Shown one piece after another: positions 1 through 11,719 of a stretch of DNA of 64,000 nt. The notes beneath the pieces were generated by a model. That model saw nothing but the letters and a program-made list of their open reading frames with translations, searched no databases and was not told the origin of the DNA. The stretch covers positions 186,001 to 250,000 of the forward strand of contig JAYKKM010000309.1 of NCBI GenBank assembly GCA_035772405.1. Reading direction: 5' to 3'. This DNA comes from Chrysogorgia sp. JL179-B06 (taxonomy: Eukaryota; Cnidaria; Anthozoa; Scleralcyonacea; Chrysogorgiidae). The position numbers were made by a program, and so were the translations under genes. The first letter of the stretch is position 1. Each line of letters starts with the position of its first letter.

Positions 1-751
1 GTTTCATCTCTCACGAGTTGCCAGCCCGGTGTCTCTAAGTTGTCTGGAGTTTTGCCTTGAACTCTTCTGACACAGTAATTGTTTGCTGTTTCGATTTCCT
101 CGGTGTCGATTGGTCCTCTCTTCTTTTTCAGCTTCCGATTCGTTGACAGGCTGTTATTTCTGAATCTAAAAACCCAAGCTGTTACTCGAAGGGTTTTCCA
201 GTGTGAATTTATTTGTAACAGTGAATCCCACTCGTCTGGTTCAGTCTCTTTGACATAAAGGATGGTTTCTTTCAATGGGTTGCTTTCCTGATAGGCATCT
301 TTGGTGCACTTGACGTTTGGTTGTTCTGGCCATTTTTCTTTGTTTAATAGCCAATCAGGACCTGTGAACCATTCTCTACTTACCATTCGATCTATGCTTG
401 CGCCTCTACTTCCCAGATCTGCTAGGTTTTCGTTTGTTGGGCAATACTTCCACTCGATGCCGACCTCGCTGGTGATGGATGCCATTTTCCGGACTCTATT
501 CGCCACTAATACTTTCCATGATTTGCCAGGATTTGATATCCAATAGAGCGCCACCAAACTATCCATCCATGTGGTTACGAAAGCGATGGGCCATCTCGTC
601 AATGCTGAGCATATATTTCTCGCCATATTAGCCGCCATTTGGCCGCTGACCAACTCTAATCTTGGCATTGAGGTATTCCTCTTTGAGATTCTAGCTTTTG
701 ATGCAAGCAAACCTTTCACCGTCCCAGTTGCATGTTCGATTACCGCAATTG
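1..751 (-). pseudogene. BEL/Pao pol, RNase H to integrase N-terminus (unit A, cut by window edge)
   Basis: Third copy of the block described at 5340-6235, here lacking the part beyond the left edge. The reading frame runs from about 719 to 1 and contains the RNase H segment with [10 protein letters not shown] and [11 protein letters not shown]. It follows the RT block after the same seven-A (plus strand) homopolymer at 786-792, which puts the two out of frame. Confidence 0.85.
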
Positions 752-1977
752 TTACGGTAGCGCAAGCAAGGTTACTGGCATCTGCAAAAAAATGTGAAGA
801 TGAACAGCTTTGATCTTCTGTAGGTTACTCGCGACACTTCTGGGTAGTCTCACATTCCTTAATTTTCTTGTCCATCTGAGCCAATCCCTTTCCAGAGGCT
901 TTGATACTTCGATGTTCCAACCTTTCTTCTCATCACAAGCTTCTCTAAAGATCCTCTTCCCTTGAGCCATAGTCGGTGAGGCTATTCCAAGTGGGTCGTA
1001 AATCTTTCCTAGATGACTCATGATGGATCTCTTTGTGACTGGCATTTCTTCATTAAAGGCTGGTACTTCAATCAGTAGCTCGTCTTTCCTTTTGTCCCAC
1101 TTCAATCCTAGGATCTTTGATGGGTTTGGCATTCCTTCACTCTCCAAGGCTTCGACATTGGATTCCCACTTGTGTAATGGAAGTTTTGCACTCTCTAGGA
1201 TTTCTGTGGCTTCGCGCTTGAACTTCTCTAAATCCAAAAGGTCACTTCCTGTCTTCATCACATTGTCAACATATGTGTTGTCTTTGAAAGCTTGGACGAT
1301 GTTTTCCAATTCCACTGGTTGTAGGTCAAGGTGATGCTGTATTGTCGCTCGTAACATGAATGGACTTGCTTCTGCTCCAAATGGGACTCTAGTGAATCGT
1401 AGGTGTTCCTCTTTTCCATTAATGTTGAACAGGAATCGAAAGGCATCACGGTCTTCTTCTTTAATTCCAATTTGTAGGAACGCCTTTTGAACATCAGCTA
1501 AAAGTAGACGGGTAGACATTCTTGCTCTGACCATAATGAGTGGCTGAAGTGGTGGACCAGTATGCATGCATTCGTTGACACTGTTTGCAAGCATATGTGG
1601 CTTGGCACTGGCGTCAAAGACCATCCTTACTTTAGTGGTTGTGGCATCTTGCTTCACAACTGGTTTATGTGGCATGTAGAAAACCGTTCCTCTGTTGGTT
1701 GCTCTGGTGCTTTCTCTACGATCCCTTCTTTTAGCTGATTTTCGATTATCTCTTCATATTCCTTTTTCAAATCTTCATCTCGATTGATCCTTCGGCAGAC
1801 ATTGAGAAGACGTTTCCTGCTTGGTTCAAGGCTATTGTTTGCCAGTGTGCTTCCAGGGATCCATGGGACATTGACTTCATATCGTCCTTCATCAGTCTTT
1901 GTTATGTTCTCTTGAAAATCACGGTATACATCCAGCTGGTCATTCTCGCCTCTATCTTCAACTCCCAGTACATCCAA
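752..1977 (-). pseudogene. BEL/Pao pol, RT (unit A)
   Basis: Copy of the RT block of unit B (6236-7461) with the same internal frameshift near 1680 and the same terminal frame loss at the homopolymer 786-792. By eye the translated RT segment is identical to those of units B and C. Confidence 0.88.
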
Positions 1978-2075
1978 ACTTTATAATCTCTCGTAGTCAG
2001 TTGGTTCCCTCGAAAACATACACTGGTCACTTGGGTAGTCGCCACCATGAATTATCCAGCCAAATGTTGTTCCCT

Positions 2076-3929
2076 CTACGATGGGGTCTTGTAAATCTCT
2101 TCTGTCTTTATCTTGCAGTATGTTTTATCCCCAAGGATCATATTTATTTGGTACTTGCCTTCTGGTGTCATATAGAACCTCTTGTCTTTGGTGTGTTCAT
2201 ACTTACATGTAAGCTTCACTTGATTCATGTCTGGTCTTCTTACCGTGGTGAAGTCTGTCAGCTTTGATCCAGCAAATTCAATCGCTTCATGGGCCTTTCC
2301 ATCTAACGATTCAATGGTGACTTCGAATATTGGCATAGACTGTTTGCTTGTTCCATTGACTGTCATAACATCTCTTGATTCATGTCGGACAGGGGGTATC
2401 TTCAGTTTCTTGGCCGCTTCTCTTGAAATGAAATTCCTTCCTGATCCAGTATCCAGGTATGCCCAGAATACCTCCCCCTTTACCTTCACTGGTATTATAG
2501 CTGGTAATGACTTTTCCTCAGTTGCTGTTGTGTACCCAGTTAGAATCGTACCATCTCCACCATCTTTGTTTCCTTGGTTGCAGAGGCTTGTGTGGTGTTG
2601 GGCCCCACAATGGTAACATCCACGGCTGCGACATTGGTTACCTCTATGCCCAACAGAGGCACAGTTAAAGCACACGTTATTATCCACAAAGAATGTCTTT
2701 CGCTGGGTTATTGTGCCAAAAGACTTACATTTATCACTCCAATGGTCTTCCTTGCAGAAGATGCAATGAGGGGTCGTCTTTTCACCATTGGCTGCTCCCC
2801 TGTATCCCTTCTGTGCAAAAATGTTTCTTTCCTTCCTTCGAAGGTCGTATGGTGGTTTGTTGATTTCCTCTGCTTTGTTTCTTCTTAACCATTTCTGTAG
2901 GTTGTCGATTAAATTTTCCATATTCCATTCTTCCCATTCATCATCAGTTCTGACTAAATCAGGTTTGACTTGTGGTAACTTGTTAAGCGTGCACATCACG
3001 AACCCATCCAATTTGACCTGTTCTCCAAGGGTCTGTAAGGCGTCGTAATTTTTGCTTAAACTCTCGTAGAACGCTTGTACTCTTTCATATGCAGATCCTT
3101 TGACGAGGGCAAGATTTACGATTTCATCGACATGAGCATTTACCACCAACCGTATGTGTCCATAATCTTTCTTCAGTCGTTCCCAAGCGGTCTTATAGCC
3201 CAGAGATACAGGTCTAAGATTTGATATCTTGTCTCCCACCCTCCCAGACACCATTTCAAGTAGATAACCAAACTTTTCTTCATCTGTGATGGGCTTGCAA
3301 TCCACTTGAGTTATGAACATATTCTCGAATCTGACCCAGTCTGCAGCGGTCCCTTTGAACGGCGTTATGTTTAGTTTGGGGAGTTTCGCTTGGGTGTCTT
3401 TCGCTGCTTTTTCCATCGCTAGTTTCCTTTCGGTCATCTCGAGTTCTGCTTGGAATTTCTCTTGCCATAGTTGTCTTTCTTGGTGTCGAATTTCTTCTCG
3501 GTGTTGTTCTTCTACCTCGCGCTTTGCTTCTCGTATCTTGTTTTCTTCTTCGCTGTCGATTTCGTTCTTTTCGTTGGCCAAAACGTCTTCCAATTTGTTC
3601 ATCTCCGCTATACATGGTAAGTACTTGTCTTTTGCCTTTTTCTTCCATTGTCATATTGCTCTCGCTGTGTAAATGCCAAGCTCAACTTTCACTTCCTGCA
3701 TACGCGACACCAGGTTGTATATTTTATCAAGAATGGATGTCGTTCGATTTCTTACCGTCTCCATCTCTTTGTGGTATTTTTCGTTGATTAGTTCATCGGT
3801 CGTTTCGAGATAGTATTTTAGTTTGTCAATTTCTTTGTTGATTTTGACTTCCAATTGTAATTCTTTTTCGTTTGGTTCGGGGTCATCCATATTGATGAGC
3901 TTGTTGTTAATACGTTTTATCGACGACAC
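2076..3929 (-). pseudogene. BEL/Pao gag-protease (unit A)
   Basis: Copy of the gag-protease block described at 7560-9413. The in-frame TGA lies at 3651-3653. Numbering from the ATG at 3602, it has threonine at residue 276 where units B and C have lysine, and tryptophan at 380 as in unit C. Confidence 0.88.
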
Positions 3930-3980
3930 AGCGCGTTCACGCGTTGTTTATAATATAATCCGAATGTTTCTTGTGTAAGA

Positions 3981-3997
3981 TCCTGGTCACGGCACCA
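3981..3997 (-). other. Primer-binding site, unit A
   Basis: On the minus strand TGGTGCCGTGACCAGGA lies three bases after the end of the LTR. It is complementary to a tRNA 3' end with the invariant CCA. I cannot name the tRNA. The same site recurs at 9465-9481 and 14949-14965. Confidence 0.75.
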
Positions 3998-4000
3998 CTA

Positions 4001-4175
4001 TGTTCCGAAGTTGCTCTCGAAACACAATAAATCTCTTTGGTTCAATAGTTGTTTTATTTTATATCTCTCTTTTAAATACTCCCTTCGATAATCTACCAAA
4101 AACTCGTCCTCTCTGTCACGTGACTAAAAACAGTTCTAACACGGGGGAGGGGTTGCGCATCCAAAGTACGCCTCA
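4001..4175 (-). repeat. BEL/Pao LTR, shared by units A and B
   Basis: 175 bp. On the minus strand it begins TGAGGCGTAC and ends CGGAACA, giving TG...CA termini. It is preceded by the purine tract at 4176-4186 and followed, after three bases, by a primer-binding site. An ATATAAAA box on the minus strand at 4057-4064 could be the promoter. It serves as 3' LTR of unit B and 5' LTR of unit A. Confidence 0.9.
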
Positions 4176-4186
4176 CCCTCCCCTTA
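4176..4186 (-). other. Polypurine tract, 3' end of unit B
   Basis: Minus-strand AAGGGGAGGG directly abuts the TGAGG start of the LTR, the expected position for plus-strand DNA priming. A copy lies at 9660-9670. Confidence 0.75.
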
Positions 4187-4239
4187 CAAATTAAAATATT
4201 TTAATTTTATAACCGAACAAGTTCATACTTATCAGTCAT

Positions 4240-4709
4240 TGTCTTTTAAACATAGTCTGATATTTTCTTCAGCGTCCTTCGCTGCCTCCCTTTTCTTTCT
4301 TTTCTCTGGTATGGCCTCCACTCCTACTTCTTCACTTGCGTTGTGTGGGTCCTCTTTCGTCGTACTTCTAATCTCTAAAGGGCACACCAGTTGAATCGGC
4401 CGTTCCATGTAGTTTCCTTTGTGTAACAGGATTACTCCTCTAATGACTCCATCTTTTCCTGTAACATATCTAACGACTTTGCCTTTTCATCCACCGGCCT
4501 CGGTTCTTTTCTTCTCCAATAAGTAGAACAACTTCGCCAAGTTGTGGTACTTCAGAGCGGTTTCTGTTTATCTTGTGGGATTCCATAAATCCATGTACAT
4601 ACTCCGATCGCCATCTGGACCAGGCATGTTGTCTCGCGATCTCGAGTCGTTTTTGTAATTGACTTGGCTCATCTTCTGTATCACTGGGTTCTTCGAGTGC
4701 GTAAGAATT
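4240..4709 (-). pseudogene. BEL/Pao pol C-terminal DUF5641-like tail (unit B)
   Basis: Downstream of the integrase core the minus strand encodes a W-R-EYVHGF segment followed by VPQLGEVVLLIGEEKN and GRWM. This pattern fits the DUF5641 domain that closes BEL/Pao pol proteins. The frame is broken soon after GRWM and ends in several stops. The stretch down to the purine tract is AT-rich and noncoding. Unit C has the same tail at 9724-10193. Confidence 0.6.
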
Positions 4710-5339
4710 TTAGCCCCAAAGGATAATGCTCGGTGTTAGAATCTGCTCCTCCCCATGGTTGCTTTCGACATAAGTCAGTGGACGGTTATTCAGGTGTCGC
4801 TCGATGTCCATGACGACTGTTTCAAGTTGGCGAAACGTCAGATGTGTTTTTCCCAAGGTTTTGTAAAATGTTTTCTTGAACTCTTTAATTAACCGTTCAT
4901 ATTCCTCCCCACCAAGGGGACTTAGCCAAATTGAACTTCCAGTGAATCTCTTGAATCGCCAGGTAGTTCTGGAAACGCTTGCGTTATCGGATATTATACG
5001 TCGTGGTCTGGTCTTCCTGGTGATAAACGAGTTGAGTTTCGCTTGAAACTCGTCTGCTGTTTGTGAGTTTGTCACTTCAAGGTGGACGGCTCTGGAGGTT
5101 GCACATGTGAGAATCAATATGTAGCATTTTCCTTCTTCTTTCTTGTTTATCTTGTGCACCAGTGGGCCAGCAAAATCTACTCCAGTGATTTCAAACGGTC
5201 TTCCAGCTATGGTGCGGAATTCTGGTAATTGGGATGTCGTTGGTGGTCCATAAGGTTTTGCTGAGTAAACTTTGCAAACGTTGCATTTCCTTATGGTCTT
5301 CTTCACTTTAGATCTCAGTTTCGGTATCCATCAGTGTTC
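4710..5339 (-). pseudogene. BEL/Pao integrase core (unit B)
   Basis: The protein would insert the cDNA copy into host DNA. The block starts with the second half of the HHCC zinc site (KCNVC) and continues with the catalytic pattern: D in VDFAGPL, D in IISDNAS and E in [10 protein letters not shown]. Two in-frame TGA codons (5331-5333 and 5340-5342) split it from the zinc-site histidines upstream. Between the second D and the E the typical family sequence lies in another frame, so a pair of roughly compensating indels near 4983 and 4905 has scrambled that stretch. The enzyme is therefore not functional as it stands. Confidence 0.85.
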
Positions 5340-6235
5340 TCATATGGCTGCCATCGTGTTTGCTACGCCCAGATGCATAATCTGCTGATGTGTGTGTGAT
5401 ATGAGTTTGTCTACGAATGATCCTCCAGGAAGATACGTTGGTTGATATCCAGAAATTCTTCCCTTGCATCTTAGGATGTTCGTAGTTTCATCTCTCACGA
5501 GTTGCCAGCCCGGTGTCTCTAAGTTGTCTGGAGTTTTGCCTTGAACTCTTCTGACACAGTAATTGTTTGCTGTTTCGATTTCCTCGGTGTCGATTGGTCC
5601 TCTCTTCTTTTTCAGCTTCCGATTCGTTGACAGGCTGTTATTTCTGAATCTAAAAACCCAAGCTGTTACTCGAAGGGTTTTCCAGTGTGAATTTATTTGT
5701 AACAGTGAATCCCACTCGTCTGGTTCAGTCTCTTTGACATAAAGGATGGTTTCTTTCAATGGGTTGCTTTCCTGATAGGCATCTTTGGTGCACTTGACGT
5801 TTGGTTGTTCTGGCCATTTTTCTTTGTTTAATAGCCAATCAGGACCTGTGAACCATTCTCTACTTACCATTCGATCTATGCTTGCGCCTCTACTTCCCAG
5901 ATCTGCTAGGTTTTCGTTTGTTGGGCAATACTTCCACTCGATGCCGACCTCGCTGGTGATGGATGCCATTTTCCGGACTCTATTCGCCACTAATACTTTC
6001 CATGATTTGCCAGGATTTGATATCCAATAGAGCGCCACCAAACTATCCATCCATGTGGTTACGAAAGCGATGGGCCATCTCGTCAATGCTGAGCATATAT
6101 TTCTCGCCATATTAGCCGCCATTTGGCCGCTGACCAACTCTAATCTTGGCATTGAGGTATTCCTCTTTGAGATTCTAGCTTTTGATGCAAGCAAACCTTT
6201 CACCGTCCCAGTTGCATGTTCGATTACCGCAATTG
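5340..6235 (-). pseudogene. BEL/Pao pol, RNase H and integrase zinc-site histidines (unit B)
   Basis: The longest open part is 287 residues (5340-6203). RNase H features are [10 protein letters not shown] (catalytic Glu) and [12 protein letters not shown] (catalytic Asp); the first catalytic Asp lies just upstream, in the frame entered after the homopolymer at 6270-6276. Near the C-terminus, [11 protein letters not shown] supplies the histidines of the integrase HHCC site, whose cysteines sit in the next block. It is separated from RT by the homopolymer frame break and from integrase by two TGA codons. Confidence 0.85.
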
Positions 6236-7461
6236 TTACGGTAGCGCAAGCAAGGTTACTGGCATCTGCAAAAAAATGTGAAGATGAACAGCTTTGATCT
6301 TCTGTAGGTTACTCGCGACACTTCTGGGTAGTCTCACATTCCTTAATTTTCTTGTCCATCTGAGCCAATCCCTTTCCAGAGGCTTTGATACTTCGATGTT
6401 CCAACCTTTCTTCTCATCACAAGCTTCTCTAAAGATCCTCTTCCCTTGAGCCATAGTCGGTGAGGCTATTCCAAGTGGGTCGTAAATCTTTCCTAGATGA
6501 CTCATGATGGATCTCTTTGTGACTGGCATTTCTTCATTAAAGGCTGGTACTTCAATCAGTAGCTCGTCTTTCCTTTTGTCCCACTTCAATCCTAGGATCT
6601 TTGATGGGTTTGGCATTCCTTCACTCTCCAAGGCTTCGACATTGGATTCCCACTTGTGTAATGGAAGTTTTGCACTCTCTAGGATTTCTGTGGCTTCGCG
6701 CTTGAACTTCTCTAAATCCAAAAGGTCACTTCCTGTCTTCATCACATTGTCAACATATGTGTTGTCTTTGAAAGCTTGGACGATGTTTTCCAATTCCACT
6801 GGTTGTAGGTCAAGGTGATGCTGTATTGTCGCTCGTAACATGAATGGACTTGCTTCTGCTCCAAATGGGACTCTAGTGAATCGTAGGTGTTCCTCTTTTC
6901 CATTAATGTTGAACAGGAATCGAAAGGCATCACGGTCTTCTTCTTTAATTCCAATTTGTAGGAACGCCTTTTGAACATCAGCTAAAAGTAGACGGGTAGA
7001 CATTCTTGCTCTGACCATAATGAGTGGCTGAAGTGGTGGACCAGTATGCATGCATTCGTTGACACTGTTTGCAAGCATATGTGGCTTGGCACTGGCGTCA
7101 AAGACCATCCTTACTTTAGTGGTTGTGGCATCTTGCTTCACAACTGGTTTATGTGGCATGTAGAAAACCGTTCCTCTGTTGGTTGCTCTGGTGCTTTCTC
7201 TACGATCCCTTCTTTTAGCTGATTTTCGATTATCTCTTCATATTCCTTTTTCAAATCTTCATCTCGATTGATCCTTCGGCAGACATTGAGAAGACGTTTC
7301 CTGCTTGGTTCAAGGCTATTGTTTGCCAGTGTGCTTCCAGGGATCCATGGGACATTGACTTCATATCGTCCTTCATCAGTCTTTGTTATGTTCTCTTGAA
7401 AATCACGGTATACATCCAGCTGGTCATTCTCGCCTCTATCTTCAACTCCCAGTACATCCAA
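6236..7461 (-). pseudogene. BEL/Pao pol, reverse transcriptase (unit B)
   Basis: RT copies the element RNA into cDNA. The 307-residue main block (6236-7159) has motif A LLADVQKAFLQI and motif C NTYVDNVM; the second Asp of the usual YVDD box is Asn here, a variant I believe also occurs in other BEL/Pao families. The upstream 107-residue piece (7138-7461) carries the RT N-terminus (EGIVEKAPEQP) but is out of frame by one base near 7164. Further upstream a TAA at 7465-7467 and a frame change at the end of gag separate it from gag. All these breaks are shared with units A and C. Confidence 0.88.
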
Positions 7462-7559
7462 ACTTTATAATCTCTCGTAGTCAGTTGGTTCCCTCGAAAA
7501 CATACACTGGTCACTTGGGTAGTCGCCACCATGAATTATCCAGCCAAATGTTGTTCCCT

Positions 7560-9413
7560 CTACGATGGGGTCTTGTAAATCTCTTCTGTCTTTATCTTGC
7601 AGTATGTTTTATCCCCAAGGATCATATTTATTTGGTACTTGCCTTCTGGTGTCATATAGAACCTCTTGTCTTTGGTGTGTTCATACTTACATGTAAGCTT
7701 CACTTGATTCATGTCTGGTCTTCTTACCGTGGTGAAGTCTGTCAGCTTTGATCCAGCAAATTCAATCGCTTCATGGGCCTTTCCATCTAACGATTCAATG
7801 GTGACTTCGAATATTGGCATAGACTGTTTGCTTGTTCCATTGACTGTCATAACATCTCTTGATTCATGTCGGACAGGGGGTATCTTCAGTTTCTTGGCCG
7901 CTTCTCTTGAAATGAAATTCCTTCCTGATCCAGTATCCAGGTATGCCAAGAATACCTCCCCCTTTACCTTCACTGGTATTATAGCTGGTAATGACTTTTC
8001 CTCAGTTGCTGTTGTGTACCCAGTTAGAATCGTACCATCTCCACCATCTTTGTTTCCTTGGTTGCAGAGGCTTGTGTGGTGTTGGGCCCCACAATGGTAA
8101 CATCCACGGCTGCGACATTGGTTACCTCTATGCCCAACAGAGGCACAGTTAAAGCACACGTTATTATCCACAAAGAATGTCTTTCGCTGGGTTATTGTGC
8201 CAAAAGACTTACATTTATCACTCCAATGGTCTTCCTTGCAGAAGATGCAATGAGGGGTCTTCTTTTCACCATTGGCTGCTCCCCTGTATCCCTTCTGTGC
8301 AAAAATGTTTCTTTCCTTCCTTCGAAGGTCGTATGGTGGTTTGTTGATTTCCTCTGCTTTGTTTCTTCTTAACCATTTCTGTAGGTTGTCGATTAAATTT
8401 TCCATATTCCATTCTTCCCATTCATCATCAGTTCTGACTAAATCAGGTTTGACTTGTGGTAACTTGTTAAGCGTGCACATCACGAACCCATCCAATTTGA
8501 CCTGTTCTCCAAGGGTCTGTAAGGCGTCGTAATTTTTGCTTAAACTCTCGTAGAACGCTTGTACTCTTTCATATGCAGATCCTTTGACGAGGGCAAGATT
8601 TACGATTTCATCGACATGAGCATTTACCACCAACCGTATGTGTCCATAATCTTTCTTCAGTCGTTCCCAAGCGGTCTTATAGCCCAGAGATACAGGTCTA
8701 AGATTTGATATCTTGTCTCCCACCCTCCCAGACACCATTTCAAGTAGATAACCAAACTTTTCTTCATCTGTGATGGGCTTGCAATCCACTTGAGTTATGA
8801 ACATATTCTCGAATCTGACCCAGTCTGCAGCGGTCCCTTTGAACGGCGTTATGTTTAGTTTGGGGAGTTTCGCTTGGGTGTCTTTCGCTGCTTTTTCCAT
8901 CGCTAGTTTCCTTTCGGTCATCTCGAGTTCTGCTTGGAATTTCTCTTGCCATAGTTGTCTTTCTTGGTGTCGAATTTCTTCTCGGTGTTGTTCTTCTACC
9001 TCGCGCTTTGCTTCTCGTATCTTGTTTTCTTCTTCGCTGTCGATTTCGTTCTTTTCGTTGGCCAAAACGTCTTCCAATTTGTTCATCTCCGCTATACATG
9101 GTAAGTACTTGTCTTTTGCCTTTTTCTTCCATTGTCATATTGCTCTCGCTGTGTAAATGCCAAGCTCAACTTTCACTTCCTGCATACGCGACACCAGGTT
9201 GTATATTTTATCAAGAATGGATGTCGTTCGATTTCTTACCGTCTCCATCTCTTTGTGGTATTTTTCGTTGATTAGTTCATCGGTCGTTTCGAGATAGTAT
9301 TTTAGTTTGTCAATTTCTTTGTTGATTTTGACTTCCAATTGTAATTCTTTTTCGTTTGGTTCGGGGTCATCCATATTGATGAGCTTGTTGTTAATACGTT
9401 TTATCGACGACAC
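7560..9413 (-). pseudogene. BEL/Pao gag-protease (unit B)
   Basis: Structural gag fused to an aspartic protease. An N-terminal 92-codon coiled-coil-like piece (9135-9413) ends at TGA 9135-9137. The same frame then continues through a 508-residue block starting at ATG 9086. In that block, residues 20-70 are a charged helix, 74 onward is DUF1759-like (LPKLNITPFKG), zinc knuckles lie at about 280-292, 311-324 and 329-341, and the retropepsin motif LDTGSG at 383-388 is in a DUF1758-like domain. Residue 380 is Leu here but Trp in units A and C. The single TGA could be a readthrough site or simply a lesion; I favour a lesion because pol is also broken. Confidence 0.88.
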
Positions 9414-9484
9414 AGCGCGTTCACGCGTTGTTTATAATATAATCCGAATGTTTCTTGTGTAAGATCCTGGTCACGGCACCACTA

Positions 9485-9659
9485 TGTTCCGAAGTTGCTC
9501 TCGAAACACAATAAATCTCTTTGGTTCAATAGTTGTTTTATTTTATATCTCTCTTTTAAATACTCCCTTCGATAATCTACCAAAAACTCGTCCTCTCTGT
9601 CACGTGACTAAAAACAGTTCTAACACGGGGGAGGGGTTGCGCATCCAAAGTACGCCTCA
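9485..9659 (-). repeat. BEL/Pao LTR, shared by units B and C
   Basis: Identical by eye to the LTR at 4001-4175, including the bases near its minus-strand 5' end that differ in the outer LTR. It is the 3' LTR of unit C and 5' LTR of unit B. Confidence 0.9.
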
Positions 9660-9723
9660 CCCTCCCCTTACAAATTAAAATATTTTAATTTTATAACCGA
9701 ACAAGTTCATACTTATCAGTCAT

Positions 9724-10823
9724 TGTCTTTTAAACATAGTCTGATATTTTCTTCAGCGTCCTTCGCTGCCTCCCTTTTCTTTCTTTTCTCTGGTATGGCC
9801 TCCACTCCTACTTCTTCACTTGCGTTGTGTGGGTCCTCTTTCGTCGTACTTCTAATCTCTAAAGGGCACACCAGTTGAATCGGCCGTTCCATGTAGTTTC
9901 CTTTGTGTAACAGGATTACTCCTCTAATGACTCCATCTTTTCCTGTAACATATCTAACGACTTTGCCTTTTCATCCACCGGCCTCGGTTCTTTTCTTCTC
10001 CAATAAGTAGAACAACTTCGCCAAGTTGTGGTACTTCAGAGCGGTTTCTGTTTATCTTGTGGGATTCCATAAATCCATGTACATACTCCGATCGCCATCT
10101 GGACCAGGCATGTTGTCTCGCGATCTCGAGTCGTTTTTGTAATTGACTTGGCTCATCTTCTGTATCACTGGGTTCTTCGAGTGCGTAAGAATTTTAGCCC
10201 CAAAGGATAATGCTCGGTGTTAGAATCTGCTCCTCCCCATGGTTGCTTTCGACATAAGTCAGTGGACGGTTATTCAGGTGTCGCTCGATGTCCATGACGA
10301 CTGTTTCAAGTTGGCGAAACGTCAGATGTGTTTTTCCCAAGGTTTTGTAAAATGTTTTCTTGAACTCTTTAATTAACCGTTCATATTCCTCCCCACCAAG
10401 GGGACTTAGCCAAATTGAACTTCCAGTGAATCTCTTGAATCGCCAGGTAGTTCTGGAAACGCTTGCGTTATCGGATATTATACGTCGTGGTCTGGTCTTC
10501 CTGGTGATAAACGAGTTGAGTTTCGCTTGAAACTCGTCTGCTGTTTGTGAGTTTGTCACTTCAAGGTGGACGGCTCTGGAGGTTGCACATGTGAGAATCA
10601 ATATGTAGCATTTTCCTTCTTCTTTCTTGTTTATCTTGTGCACCAGTGGGCCAGCAAAATCTACTCCAGTGATTTCAAACGGTCTTCCAGCTATGGTGCG
10701 GAATTCTGGTAATTGGGATGTCGTTGGTGGTCCATAAGGTTTTGCTGAGTAAACTTTGCAAACGTTGCATTTCCTTATGGTCTTCTTCACTTTAGATCTC
10801 AGTTTCGGTATCCATCAGTGTTC
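9724..10823 (-). pseudogene. BEL/Pao integrase core and C-terminal tail (unit C)
   Basis: Copy of 4240-5339 with the same two in-frame TGA codons at the zinc site and the same scrambled stretch between the catalytic D and E. The open core is 10194-10790. Confidence 0.85.
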
Positions 10824-11719
10824 TCATATGGCTGCCATCGTGTTTGCTACGCCCAGATGCATAATCTGCTGATGTGTGTGTGATATGAGTTTGTCTACGA
10901 ATGATCCTCCAGGAAGATACGTTGGTTGATATCCAGAAATTCTTCCCTTGCATCTTAGGATGTTCGTAGTTTCATCTCTCACGAGTTGCCAGCCCGGTGT
11001 CTCTAAGTTGTCTGGAGTTTTGCCTTGAACTCTTCTGACACAGTAATTGTTTGCTGTTTCGATTTCCTCGGTGTCGATTGGTCCTCTCTTCTTTTTCAGC
11101 TTCCGATTCGTTGACAGGCTGTTATTTCTGAATCTAAAAACCCAAGCTGTTACTCGAAGGGTTTTCCAGTGTGAATTTATTTGTAACAGTGAATCCCACT
11201 CGTCTGGTTCAGTCTCTTTGACATAAAGGATGGTTTCTTTCAATGGGTTGCTTTCCTGATAGGCATCTTTGGTGCACTTGACGTTTGGTTGTTCTGGCCA
11301 TTTTTCTTTGTTTAATAGCCAATCAGGACCTGTGAACCATTCTCTACTTACCATTCGATCTATGCTTGCGCCTCTACTTCCCAGATCTGCTAGGTTTTCG
11401 TTTGTTGGGCAATACTTCCACTCGATGCCGACCTCGCTGGTGATGGATGCCATTTTCCGGACTCTATTCGCCACTAATACTTTCCATGATTTGCCAGGAT
11501 TTGATATCCAATAGAGCGCCACCAAACTATCCATCCATGTGGTTACGAAAGCGATGGGCCATCTCGTCAATGCTGAGCATATATTTCTCGCCATATTAGC
11601 CGCCATTTGGCCGCTGACCAACTCTAATCTTGGCATTGAGGTATTCCTCTTTGAGATTCTAGCTTTTGATGCAAGCAAACCTTTCACCGTCCCAGTTGCA
11701 TGTTCGATTACCGCAATTG
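10824..11719 (-). pseudogene. BEL/Pao pol, RNase H and integrase N-terminus (unit C)
   Basis: Copy of 5340-6235, identical in translation by eye. The upstream frame break is at the homopolymer 11754-11760. Confidence 0.85.

Noticed and set aside
301..546. Plus-strand open frames across the BEL array
   Set aside because: They are antisense shadows of RNase H, RT and gag; the same frames recur in every unit and have no domain.
7130..7180. Programmed frameshift between BEL pol segments
   Set aside because: No slippery heptamer recognised, and the same unit carries several other stops and shifts, so a simple indel is more likely.
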